This document shows positions 34,578-42,900 of a stretch of 64,000 bases of DNA, piece by piece; the first letter of the stretch is position 1; each line of letters opens with the position of its first letter. Source of the stretch: Acetobacterium sp965140355 (GTDB lineage Bacteria; Bacillota; Clostridia; Eubacteriales; Eubacteriaceae); NCBI GenBank assembly GCA_965140355.1, contig OZ223192.1:1-64000 (forward strand), in the 5' to 3' direction. Made by a program: the position numbers and the translations under genes. The notes beneath the pieces were generated by a model that was not told the DNA's origin, made no database searches, and saw nothing but the letters and a program-made list of their open reading frames with translations.

Positions 34578-36366
34578 CGCTTTCACCTCCATAAATTAAG
34601 ACCGATAAAATCGGCAGGGTGACAATAATATTGGTACCTTCACCAACTTGACTAACGATGTCAATTTTTCCATCATGTTTTTCAACAATCTGTTTAACGA
34701 TATAAAGACCAAGACCGGAGCCGCCTTCATCAGAACTTCGCGAGCGATCTTCTTCAACGCGATAAAAGGCGTTAAAAATCCGTTTCTGTTCAATTTCCGA
34801 GATACCGGGACCATAATCGCGAATCGATACAACAATGTGATTGTCTTCGATCGCAGAAATAACATCAATGATTTCACCGCTGTTTGAATATTTAATGGCA
34901 TTATGAATAATATTGATAAAGACTTGTTGAAGGCGATCATAATCACCTAAAATTTCGGGAAGTTCATCTGAAACATAATTAATCTCAATGTCTGATTGGC
35001 TCGCCTTGATCTGCATTTGCTCGACCACTTCGGAAAGTAATAAAACAATATTTAAGTTCGTTTTTTTGAAATCAAATTCGGCGCGATCAAATTTATTGAC
35101 ATTTAGAAGATTATCAACCAGACGTAAAAGTCGGTGACCTTCGCGGTTGATGGTATTTAATGAACGGGTGATTATTTCCTGATCAACCACTTGTCGGCGC
35201 GTTAACATATCAGTATATCCGATAATGGTCGTTAATGGCGTGCGCAACTCATGAGAAACACTGCTGATGAATTTACGTTGCTCTTCTTGAATATGTCTGG
35301 CGGCAGTCATATTACGAATAATAATCATATAATTTTCTTCAAAGCCTTTTTCCCGGATCGGACTGCCAATTAATAACAGATTACGATCATTACAATCAAT
35401 TTCTTCGGAGATGTGATCTTTGCCATTTTTTAAACTGTCGAAGATATCCCGCAAAAAAGATTGATGCTGAAAGTCATAGATCGTTTTGGGATTACTAACA
35501 TTAAAATATGTTTTAATATAGCTGTTTGAAGTAATAATATTGCCGTTTTTGTCAATCGCCAATAAGCCATCATCGATTGAAGCCAAAACCCCGGCCAGGC
35601 GTTTTCGCTCCGACTCCAACTGGAGAATAACACTGTTTATATTTGTGACCATGCCATTAAAAGCATGGGTCAGATCACCAATTTCATCGACATGTTTGTA
35701 ATAAATAGTCAGATTATAGTTACCATTATTAATTTCTTTGGAAATCTTGGTTAAATCTTTGATCGGCTGAAAAAAATGCCGGGAAAATGATAAGGTAACA
35801 ATCACCAAAAATAAGAGTCCGATCAATCCGCCAATAGCAAAAAAAATGCTGGCAACATGCAAAAAAGCATCCATCTCATACATTGAATAAGTAAAACCAA
35901 TATAACCAATAACAGTATTATCGATGACGACCGGTGACGTAAAATAGGCAGTACTGGTATCATTAATTGATTTCAGGGTAAAAACCGGAGCACTTTCGGC
36001 CATCGACAAGGCAAGTTCGGTTTCTAAGATATTGTAGATTGAAATTTCTTCGACAGTATCGGCAACCTGATTACCATCGGTATCAAAAAGCAGAACCCGA
36101 TGATTTTCATTTTCTGAGATGTTTTTTGAAAGATAAAGGCTGTTAGCAACAAATTGGTTGTTAAGTGAGTCGGAACTATGTAAATTTTTTAATTCCTGAC
36201 TAATAAATAAAGTCGAGTCCTGAGTTGCTTTTAGTAAAATATCTTTGGTTTGGTTGATAAAAAAATAGGAAGTGCCTTGAAAGACGCAAAATACAACAAT
36301 TAAAAATGCAAAGGCAAAAAGTAGAATGTTGTATAGTATCATTCGAATTCGATAGCTTAATTGCAT
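34558..36366 (-). CDS. Sensor histidine kinase, PhoR/WalK-like
   Basis: 602 residues. Two membrane helices (about 10-31 and 172-192) enclose a Cache-like extracytoplasmic domain; then HAMP (about 193-245), PAS (about 258-350), HisKA with the phospho-acceptor histidine in SSVSHELRTPLTTIIGY (about 373), and HATPase with N box FINIIHNAIKYSN, G1 IRDYGPGIS and G2 GGSGLGLYIVKQI. The start is one base over the response-regulator stop. This layout is that of PhoR/WalK/ResE sensors of Firmicutes; the signal is not evident. Confidence 0.9.
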   Translation of the reverse strand: MQLSYRIRMILYNILLFAFAFLIVVFCVFQGTSYFFINQTKDILLKATQDSTLFISQELKNLHSSDSLNNQFVANSLYLSKNISENENHRVLLFDTDGNQVADTVEEISIYNILETELALSMAESAPVFTLKSINDTSTAYFTSPVVIDNTVIGYIGFTYSMYEMDAFLHVASIFFAIGGLIGLLFLVIVTLSFSRHFFQPIKDLTKISKEINNGNYNLTIYYKHVDEIGDLTHAFNGMVTNINSVILQLESERKRLAGVLASIDDGLLAIDKNGNIITSNSYIKTYFNVSNPKTIYDFQHQSFLRDIFDSLKNGKDHISEEIDCNDRNLLLIGSPIREKGFEENYMIIIRNMTAARHIQEEQRKFISSVSHELRTPLTTIIGYTDMLTRRQVVDQEIITRSLNTINREGHRLLRLVDNLLNVNKFDRAEFDFKKTNLNIVLLLSEVVEQMQIKASQSDIEINYVSDELPEILGDYDRLQQVFINIIHNAIKYSNSGEIIDVISAIEDNHIVVSIRDYGPGISEIEQKRIFNAFYRVEEDRSRSSDEGGSGLGLYIVKQIVEKHDGKIDIVSQVGEGTNIIVTLPILSVLIYGGESDEKRNK

Positions 36367-37052
36367 TAAAGTTTCCTCATTTTATATCCAATTCCAAAAA
36401 CTGTTTGGATGTACTTATTTCCTTGAGTATCTATTTTTCGACGGATTCGTTGAACGTGCATGTCAACCGTTCGGGTGTCGCCATAATAATCATAGCCCCA
36501 AATTTTTTCGAGTAACGTGTCTCGCGGAAAGACCTGTTCAAGATTGGACGCTAATAAGAAAAGTAATTCAAACTCTTTTGGTGTTAAATGAATTTCTTTT
36601 CCCTCCAGCGTTACCATCCGTTCGTCGGCGTAAATGCTTAGATCACCATTTTTTAAAAGAGACTCTTGTTTTTGCGGTTCAATGATTGTATTTGAACGTC
36701 TCAGATGGGCTTTTATTCGGGCTAATAGTTCGCGATTGTCAAATGGTTTGGTGAGGTAATCATCAGCCCCCAATTCTAAGCCTAAAACTTTGTCGATAAT
36801 ATCGGTTTTAGCGGTTAAAAGAATGATCGGTACACCCAGTTGGGGCGAGAGTTCACGACAGACATCGTAGCCGCTTTTTTTAGGAAGCATCAGATCCAGA
36901 ACAATCAGATCGGGATGGATTTGCAATGCTTTTTCAACAGCTTCCATACCGTCACTGGCAGTTTCCACTTGATAACCTTCAAATTCGAGTTCTAATTTTA
37001 TTAAATCAACAATCGATGCTTCGTCATCGACAACGAGTATTTTTTCATTCAT
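36366..37052 (-). CDS. OmpR/PhoB-family response regulator
   Basis: 228 residues. Receiver domain with acidic pair in LVVDDEASIVD, phospho-acceptor aspartate in DLIVLDLMLPKKSGYD (about 53), the threonine/serine of IILLTAKTD and lysine of LTKPFDNREL; C-terminal winged helix (HLTPKEFELLFLLASN, DTRTVDMHVQRIRRKI). Cognate partner of the overlapping histidine kinase. Closest in layout to PhoP/WalR types. Confidence 0.9.
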   Translation of the reverse strand: MNEKILVVDDEASIVDLIKLELEFEGYQVETASDGMEAVEKALQIHPDLIVLDLMLPKKSGYDVCRELSPQLGVPIILLTAKTDIIDKVLGLELGADDYLTKPFDNRELLARIKAHLRRSNTIIEPQKQESLLKNGDLSIYADERMVTLEGKEIHLTPKEFELLFLLASNLEQVFPRDTLLEKIWGYDYYGDTRTVDMHVQRIRRKIDTQGNKYIQTVFGIGYKMRKL

Positions 37053-37195
37053 TTTGGTTCCTGCTTTCGTAAATAAATTTGATCGTAAAATTTTTAATAA
37101 TGTTTAAAAGTTCTGCTGCATCGGTAGCGTCGAATCCGCTGGATGAGTTAATGGTCATGAGTGCGAGCAATTTTTAAAGTTAAAAGACAACAGCT

Positions 37196-37906
37196 TTAAA
37201 ACCAGAGATTTAGTTGCTCTTTATTTTGGATCGCCCCTAAAACCCGGTCATCAAGATCGGGGACGGTTTGACGTAGTTGCTTAATCATAATTTTGATATC
37301 TTCCCGTTTGGTAAAACCATTGGCAGGACAGGTGCTTTTGATCACCGGAATTTCCTTTAATTCAAGATTGCCAATAATATCCCGTTCCTTAACGAAAATT
37401 AAGGGTCGAATCAGCGTAATATCTTTACGGTCTAAATAGGTTACGGGCGAAAAAGTGTTGATCCGGCCTTCATAAAAAAGGCTGAGAAAAAAAGTTTCAA
37501 TGGCATCATCGGCATGATGACCAAAGGCAATGGTTCGACAGCCACGTGAAAGAGCGAGATCGTGAAGGGCCCCGCGCTTCATTCGGGCACATAACGAGCA
37601 AGGACTTTTTTCTTTGCGTTCTTCAAAAACAATCGGTCCAATAGCCGTTTTTTTGATCGTATAAGGGATTTCTAGTTTTGCACATAAGTCGATGAGCGGC
37701 GTCAGATCCATCCCGTCAAAGCCCATGTCTAACGTAATTCCTTCTAATTCAAAGGGGACTGGTGAAAAACGTTGAAAGCGTTTCAAGGCAACCAATAGGG
37801 CACTACTGTCTTTGCCACCGGAAAGCCCAACAGCAATACGGTCGCCGGGTTTGATCATTTCATATTTTTCTACCCCCCGACGAAGGGGGCCAAGAATTTT
37901 TTTCAT
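37196..37906 (-). CDS. TtcA-like tRNA 2-thiolation protein (PP-loop ATPase)
   Basis: 236 residues. PP-loop SGGKDSSALLVAL near residue 30; CSLCARMKRGAL around 101 provides the CxxC that in TtcA binds an iron-sulfur cluster with a third cysteine, possibly in IKSTCPANGF; AFGHHADDAIETFFLSL is the family helix. Family members activate tRNA bases with ATP and insert sulfur (2-thiocytidine at position 32 in TtcA). The exact tRNA target is not certain for Firmicutes versions. AAGGT-like spacing before the start; a stand-alone gene. Confidence 0.75.
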   Translation of the reverse strand: MKKILGPLRRGVEKYEMIKPGDRIAVGLSGGKDSSALLVALKRFQRFSPVPFELEGITLDMGFDGMDLTPLIDLCAKLEIPYTIKKTAIGPIVFEERKEKSPCSLCARMKRGALHDLALSRGCRTIAFGHHADDAIETFFLSLFYEGRINTFSPVTYLDRKDITLIRPLIFVKERDIIGNLELKEIPVIKSTCPANGFTKREDIKIMIKQLRQTVPDLDDRVLGAIQNKEQLNLWF

Positions 37907-37959
37907 AAGGTTCTCCTGTTTTTTATAGATGCATAGTTATAATTGCTGATAACCTGTAC

Positions 37960-37988
37960 TTGTCAAAAATAGCCATAAACGATACAAT
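37960..37988 (+). promoter_or_regulatory. Sigma-A type promoter for the COG2426 gene
   Basis: TTGTCA (37960-37965) and TACAAT (37983-37988) are spaced by exactly 17 bases, about 65 bp before the start codon at 38056, which has an AAGGAG ribosome site. Confidence 0.7.
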
Positions 37989-38055
37989 ATAGTTTCATTA
38001 ATATGCTAAAGTCATTTTACCATTTAATAAGAAAGAATTAAAGGAGATTTATTAT

Positions 38056-38541
38056 ATGCAGCAGGCAATTATTAATTTTTTAGCATTTTTACCCGATTGG
38101 TTGGAAATCATTGTCGTTTCGGCGATTCCAATTGTTGAGCTGAGAGGGGCCATTCCATTGGCGATTTTAGCCTATGGGATGCCTTATTGGCAAGCCTATT
38201 TTTTAGGTGTCGTTGGGAGTATCATACCCGCACCGTTTATTTTATTGTTTATTCCGGCCATCCTTAAATGGATGTCAGGGACAAAAATATTTGGGAAAAT
38301 GGCGAATTGGCTGATTGCCAAAGGAATGAAAAAAACGGATAAGCTCATTCAGTACGAATTTTGGGGATTGTTCTTTTTTGTTGCCATTCCTTTACCGGGG
38401 ACCGGCGTTTGGACGGGGTGCCTGGCTGCTTCGTTAATAGGTCTTGATTTTAAGCGGAGTATGATTTCGGTGACTTTAGGTTCGGCAACCGCCGGGATGA
38501 TTGTTTCACTGCTTGTTGCCGGCGGATTATCATTATTTTAG
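38056..38541 (+). CDS. Small membrane protein of the COG2426 (putative small multidrug export) family
   Basis: 161 residues with four hydrophobic stretches. The signature PIVELRGAIPLAI near residue 25 and the second re-entrant-like FFVAIPLPGTGVWTGCLAAS near 110 are diagnostic of COG2426. The internal repeat with glycine/proline turns recalls DedA-like transporters, and the multidrug name is only traditional. Possible transport substrate unknown. It may be co-transcribed with the aminopeptidase 32 bp downstream. Confidence 0.8.
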   Translation: MQQAIINFLAFLPDWLEIIVVSAIPIVELRGAIPLAILAYGMPYWQAYFLGVVGSIIPAPFILLFIPAILKWMSGTKIFGKMANWLIAKGMKKTDKLIQYEFWGLFFFVAIPLPGTGVWTGCLAASLIGLDFKRSMISVTLGSATAGMIVSLLVAGGLSLF

Positions 38542-38573
38542 TAATCAAGCAATAATTAGGATAGGAGTAGGAA

Positions 38574-39755
38574 ATGTCTTTAACACAAAGTTTTTATATT
38601 AATAAAAGAAAAGAATTAGCAGCACAGCTATCGGTTGAAAGTTTAACAATTCTGTTTTCAGGGCGCGAAGTTGTGTTATCAGAAGATGCAAACTATCCCT
38701 TTTATGCCAATAATAACTTCTATTATTTAACGGGAATCAGAGAACCTAATGTCGTTCTTGTTTTAATGAAAAACAAAGAAGGTGAGGTTTTACAACAGCT
38801 TTATATTGACGAAAGTGATCCATTAAAAGAGAAATGGGTGGGTAAAAAGATCGATCGCAATGAAGCTCAGGCCGTTTCAGGGATAGCAGAGGTTTATTAC
38901 AGCAAAGCAATGGCGACTGAGATTAGTCGGATGGCGGCCGCTAAAACCTTGTATTTTGATTTTAAAACACCATCACACCAAAGCTTTAAAACGGCGGATG
39001 AAGGACTGCAAAAAATAATTAAACAATGCGATTTAAAAGATGTTTATCCTATTCTGGCGCAAATGCGGATGCTTAAAACAAGCGAAGAAATCGCTGCGAT
39101 TCAAAAGGCCAACCAAATAACAAAAGCCGGAGTCGCTGAAATAAAAAAATTATTAAAACCGGGAATCTACGAATATGAACTGGCGGCGTTTTTTGAATAT
39201 TTTATTAAAAAAGAAGGAGCCGAAGGACTGGCGTTTGAAACCATTGCTGCTGCAGGAAAAAATGCTACAATTCTTCATTATGTCTCAAATCGTTGTGCGA
39301 TCAAAGCTGGAGATCTGGTTCTTTTTGATCTGGGAGCCCGGGTTGATGGGTATTGTGGGGATATAAGTCGAACGCTTGCGGTTAACACAGAAATGTCTTC
39401 AACTCAGCAAAAATTATATGAGATTGTGGCTTCGGTGCAAAAGGAAATGTTTAAAGCCTATAAACCGGGAGCAGCAATGAAAGATCTACAAAATCTGACT
39501 AAAAATTTATTTTTGGAAAAATGTAGCCGTGCCGGTTTTATTCCCGAGAATAATGACATAACCGAATTTTATTATCATGGCATTGGCCATCCATTAGGTT
39601 TGGATACGCACGACGTTCGACCGGCGGGGGAACTGATCCTTGAAAGCGGAATGGTGATGACTGTCGAACCGGGTTTATATCTGGGAAAAATTGGAATTGG
39701 GATTCGTATTGAGGATGATGTTGTGATTACTGAGGATGGTTGTGAAGTGTTGTAA
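38574..39755 (+). CDS. Aminopeptidase P family (Xaa-Pro) metallopeptidase
   Basis: 393 residues. N-terminal creatinase-like domain (FYYLTGIREPNVVLVLM), C-terminal pita-bread domain with all five dinuclear metal ligands: aspartates in LVLFDLGARVDGYCGDISRT, histidine in YHGIGHPLGLDTHD, glutamates in VMTVEPGLYL and GIRIEDDVVIT. It removes N-terminal residues ahead of proline in the cytosol. AGGATAGGAG lies before the ATG. Confidence 0.9.
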   Translation: MSLTQSFYINKRKELAAQLSVESLTILFSGREVVLSEDANYPFYANNNFYYLTGIREPNVVLVLMKNKEGEVLQQLYIDESDPLKEKWVGKKIDRNEAQAVSGIAEVYYSKAMATEISRMAAAKTLYFDFKTPSHQSFKTADEGLQKIIKQCDLKDVYPILAQMRMLKTSEEIAAIQKANQITKAGVAEIKKLLKPGIYEYELAAFFEYFIKKEGAEGLAFETIAAAGKNATILHYVSNRCAIKAGDLVLFDLGARVDGYCGDISRTLAVNTEMSSTQQKLYEIVASVQKEMFKAYKPGAAMKDLQNLTKNLFLEKCSRAGFIPENNDITEFYYHGIGHPLGLDTHDVRPAGELILESGMVMTVEPGLYLGKIGIGIRIEDDVVITEDGCEVL

Positions 39756-39815
39756 CGAGAAGATTAAGAATGACTTTAGACTTAATTGTGAAGATTTTAT
39801 TTTTGAATAAAACAC

Positions 39816-39844
39816 TTGACAAAGAAAAAATTGATGTGTATGAT
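39816..39844 (+). promoter_or_regulatory. Promoter of the SAM riboswitch-metK transcript
   Basis: TTGACA (39816-39821), a 17-base spacer, and TATGAT (39839-39844). Transcription would start near 39851, shortly before the riboswitch. Confidence 0.8.
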
Positions 39845-39865
39845 TTAGAAAAGTAATTGAATATT

Positions 39866-40003
39866 TACCTATCCAGAGAGGTGGAGGGACAGGCCCGATG
39901 AAACCCGGCAACCAGCGTATGCATGGTGCCAATACCTGCGATATTTTCGCAATGATGGGATTTAATGGAAAACATTAACCTCGTCGTTAGACGAGGTTTT
40001 TTG
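39866..40003 (+). promoter_or_regulatory. SAM-I (S-box) riboswitch with terminator
   Basis: The invariant SAM-I core is readable: CCAGAGAGGTGGAGGGAC, GGCCCGATGAAACCCGGCAA and CCAGC, followed by the P3/P4 arms and a P1 3' strand GATGGG (about 39953-39958) that pairs with CCTATC (39868-39873). Downstream CCTCGTC/GACGAGG followed by six T (39979-40003) is the expression-platform terminator. High SAM should stop transcription ahead of metK. Confidence 0.95.
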
Positions 40004-40056
40004 TGATTATAGTGATTAGGTAAATGGACATTACATAATTAAAAAAGGAGAAGACA

Positions 40057-41235
40057 ATGAAAAAATTATTTACCTCAGAATCGGTTACCGAGGGCCATCC
40101 GGATAAAATTTGTGATCAAATTTCCGATGCGGTTCTCGATGCAATTTTTGAACAGGATCCGATGGCTCGGGTTGCCTGTGAAACGATGGTCACTACCGGA
40201 TTGGTGCTGGTAGCGGGGGAAATTACGACGGGCTGTTACGTTGATATTCCTAAACTGGTTAGAAATACCATTAGAGAAATCGGTTACGATCGGGCTAAAT
40301 ATGGTTTTGATTGTGATACGTGTTCGGTTATTACTGCCATCGATGAACAATCTGCGGATATTGCAATGGGTGTTGATGAAGGCTGGGAATCTAAAAAAGG
40401 ACAGACGAGCGAAATTGATTTAGCGACCGGAGCCGGCGATCAGGGGATGATGTTTGGCTATGCCTGCAATGAAACAGCAGAGCTAATGCCATTACCAATT
40501 TCATTAGCGCATCAGTTAGCCAAACGTTTAACCGACATCCGTAAGGAAAAAGTCGTTGATTATTTACGACCAGATGGAAAAACACAGGTTACTGTTGAAT
40601 ACAATGATGGTATTCCAACTAGAATTGATACCGTTGTTATTTCAACTCAGCACAGTAGCGACGTTGCTTCTGAAACGATTGAAAAAGATATGATTGAAAA
40701 AGTCATCAAACCGGTAATTGATCCCAAGCTATTAGATGAAGATACTAAATATTTTGTTAATCCTACCGGTCGTTTTGTTATTGGAGGACCTCAAGGCGAT
40801 TGTGGTTTAACTGGGAGAAAAATTATTGTTGATACTTATGGGGGGTATGGACGTCATGGCGGCGGTGCGTTTTCTGGAAAAGATCCAACAAAAGTTGATC
40901 GATCGGCAGCTTATGCCGCCCGTCATGTCGCTAAAAACATTGTAGCGGCGGAACTGGCTGATAAATGTGAAGTGGAATTAGCTTATGCAATTGGTGTGGC
41001 AAAACCCGTTTCTATTTATGTTGAAACATTTGGCACTGGAAAAATTTCTGAAGATAAAATTATTGCACTAATCGAAAAATGCTTTGATTTAAGACCGGCT
41101 GCAATTATCAAAAATCTTGGTTTAAGGGCACCGATTTATAAACAAACAGCGGCCTATGGACATTTTGGTAGAACTGATTTAGATTTACCATGGGAACGAT
41201 TGGACATGGTGGAAAAATTAAAAAGCATGCTTTGA
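40057..41235 (+). CDS. metK: S-adenosylmethionine synthetase
   Basis: 392 residues, normal length. It makes SAM from methionine and ATP. Motifs: SVTEGHPDKICDQISDAV at the N terminus, GAGDQGMMFGYA (about 118) and GGGAFSGKDPTKVDRSAA (about 268). Ribosome site AAAGGAG lies seven bases before the ATG. The SAM-I riboswitch upstream gives product feedback on its own transcript. Confidence 0.97.
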   Translation: MKKLFTSESVTEGHPDKICDQISDAVLDAIFEQDPMARVACETMVTTGLVLVAGEITTGCYVDIPKLVRNTIREIGYDRAKYGFDCDTCSVITAIDEQSADIAMGVDEGWESKKGQTSEIDLATGAGDQGMMFGYACNETAELMPLPISLAHQLAKRLTDIRKEKVVDYLRPDGKTQVTVEYNDGIPTRIDTVVISTQHSSDVASETIEKDMIEKVIKPVIDPKLLDEDTKYFVNPTGRFVIGGPQGDCGLTGRKIIVDTYGGYGRHGGGAFSGKDPTKVDRSAAYAARHVAKNIVAAELADKCEVELAYAIGVAKPVSIYVETFGTGKISEDKIIALIEKCFDLRPAAIIKNLGLRAPIYKQTAAYGHFGRTDLDLPWERLDMVEKLKSML

Positions 41236-41298
41236 AATTAGGCAAGCTGATAGAATTAAACAAGCACGGTTAAACTTTTTTAATTTTGTTTTCACTTT

Positions 41299-41350
41299 AT
41301 GAGTTGCATTATGGTAAAATAAACAAAGAATTATTGATGATGCAACTCAT
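41299..41350. promoter_or_regulatory. Widely spaced inverted repeat at a promoter
   Basis: ATGAGTTGCAT (41299-41309) and its exact reverse complement ATGCAACTCAT (41340-41350) are separated by 30 bases. Between them lies TAAAAT (41315-41320), a fair -10 with TTCACT (41291-41296) 18 bases upstream, so one arm is in the spacer of the promoter and the other near +20. It may be a pair of operator half-sites for the gene at 41526, or an RNA hairpin stem. Confidence 0.45.
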
Positions 41351-41525
41351 GCTAATCAGTAAGATCTAATTCTGGCTAATTACGAAAGAATTATGAGCTT
41401 GACGATTTTTTAAATCTGTGGTGATTTTTTAGAGTTTTTTTTAAGCTAAAAGTTGCTTGGAAAAGGGAGTATCGAGTAATCATTGTTCGATTTCGCAAGG
41501 CGCTAAAAAATCATTGGAGGAAATA

Positions 41526-41960
41526 ATGAAAAGTTACGTTGAGACTTACAACGTCTATGGGAAAGACAAACCGGTTGAGGAACAACCTCAGTATCACATG
41601 AATTGTGCAGAAGTTTTGCTTCGGGCGGCCAATGACAAGTATAAATTGAATTTGTCAGAAGAAAGTTTCCGGATGTTACAAGGATTCGGGGCGGGATTTT
41701 ATTCCGAAAGAACCTGTGGTGCTTTTTCTGGATCATTAGCCGCATTAAGCGCAATGTATGCCGAAGAAAGACCATCAGAGCAGCTTAAGATAACCAAAGC
41801 CGCCAAGCTTTTAGTTGAAGAGTTCGAAAAAGAGTTTGGCAGTTTGGATTGCGCTTATATAAAAAAACATCATCGTGATGAGGTGACGGCCTGTAATCCA
41901 GTTAAGGTTCGAGCCGGCGAAGTTTTTGACCGGGTTGTTGATGCGATCGAAAAAGAATAA
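41526..41960 (+). CDS. C_GCAxxG_C_C family redox-type protein
   Basis: 144 residues. Cysteines are arranged as in this family: NCAEVLLRAAN at the start, TCGAFSGSLAALSAMY in the middle (the CGAxxG element), then DCAYIK and ACNPVK near the end. Family members are presumed to bind a metal or cofactor; biochemical function is unknown. GGAGG is seven bases before the ATG at 41526; a longer open frame from 41457 lacks a ribosome site. Preceded by the spaced inverted repeat. Confidence 0.7.
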   Translation: MKSYVETYNVYGKDKPVEEQPQYHMNCAEVLLRAANDKYKLNLSEESFRMLQGFGAGFYSERTCGAFSGSLAALSAMYAEERPSEQLKITKAAKLLVEEFEKEFGSLDCAYIKKHHRDEVTACNPVKVRAGEVFDRVVDAIEKE

Positions 41961-41990
41961 AGATCGAAATAAAATTTGCGGAGGTTTTAT

Positions 41991-42605
41991 ATGAATCAAA
42001 GTGAAGCGAAATCCCTAGGGGTCGATTTATTGGAACGATCTTATGGTAAATGGTGGCTGATGTTGTTGGATGGGCTTTGTTTTGTGGCATTGAGCATCTT
42101 TGCGATTTTCAACAGTCAGCTGGCAATTACCCTGTTGGTTTTTATTTTTGGTATTTATCGCGGAATAATGGGAGCAATTTATATTATCGCAGCATTGGTA
42201 ATCAGGAAGCACAATGGTTCAGATGTGGGTTTTAGTTTGGGCCGAGGGTTATTTAATCTGATTCTTAGTGCCATTTTTTTACTGCTTCCCAATGTGATTG
42301 TTTCATTTTTTATTTTCATTATTGGGATTTGGGCGATTATCACCGGAATTTTTTTACTGGTCATTTCAGCTAACTCGGGTAAAGTCGGAAAGGTCGTCAA
42401 GATCGTTGTCGGCGTAGCGATGATTGCCTTTGGAATATATGCCTTTGTTGATCCAATGGGGCCGGCGGGTATGATCGTGACGATCGTTGGTATTGCATTT
42501 GGGATCGTCGGAGTTTTTCTAGTCTTGCAATCAATTGTAATGAAACGAACGTTTACTCAAATCAAACAGGTTAAAAAAGGGTACACAGATTACCATATTG
42601 AATAA
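41991..42605 (+). CDS. HdeD/DUF308 family membrane protein
   Basis: 204 residues with six hydrophobic helices in three similar pairs (WWLMLLDGLCFVALSIFAIF; LAITLLVFIFGIYRGIMGAI; FNLILSAIFLLLPNVIVSFF; and following). This is the HdeD-like DUF308 fold, named for an acid-resistance protein of E. coli; the function in Firmicutes is unknown. GCGGAGG precedes the ATG. It lies 30 bp after the C_GCAxxG_C_C gene and probably shares its transcript, which ends in the hairpin at 42612. Confidence 0.75.
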   Translation: MNQSEAKSLGVDLLERSYGKWWLMLLDGLCFVALSIFAIFNSQLAITLLVFIFGIYRGIMGAIYIIAALVIRKHNGSDVGFSLGRGLFNLILSAIFLLLPNVIVSFFIFIIGIWAIITGIFLLVISANSGKVGKVVKIVVGVAMIAFGIYAFVDPMGPAGMIVTIVGIAFGIVGVFLVLQSIVMKRTFTQIKQVKKGYTDYHIE

Positions 42606-42611
42606 TATAAA

Positions 42612-42842
42612 AAACTTAAGCGTGATGCTTAAGTTTCAGACTGTCAAAAAAGATAACGTAGGACCGACAATTGTTCGATCATGTTGTGGTGCCTCAAGGC
42701 GAACAGTTGCTGCGAAAAAGCGGTCTTTAGCCAAAGCTTTGCTTGCAACTGTACGAATTGCGTGCATGCAACAGATTAACAATTGATCGGTACGGTCGTT
42801 TATCGACAACCTCAAACTTAAGCGTGGTGCTTAAGTTTTTTT
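42612..42842 (+). repeat. Structured intergenic repeat, copy 1, framed by two near-identical hairpins
   Basis: The core 42637-42800 (from CAGACTGTCAAAAAAGATAACG to CGGTACGGTCGTT) recurs inverted at 52394-52555 with about 90% identity. It is framed by two 25-bp hairpins, 42612-42636 and 42814-42838 (AAACTTAAGC/GCTTAAGTTT), identical but for one loop base; the second is followed by T-rich DNA and works as a terminator. Inside, ACAGTTGC (42703-42710) pairs with GCAACTGT (42744-42751). No ORF with a ribosome site lies within it. Candidate non-coding mobile repeat (MITE-like) or structured RNA. Confidence 0.75.
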
Positions 42843-42900
42843 GTTATTCATAAGGTTAGGAGCGGCTAGCTAATTGATCAACTTAGGCGATTAGAGTTGC

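Noticed and set aside
42598..42786. A 62-codon open frame through repeat copy 1
   Set aside because: No ribosome site. Copy 2 has two one-base gaps relative to copy 1 that break the frame, so the conserved feature is the nucleotide structure and not a protein.
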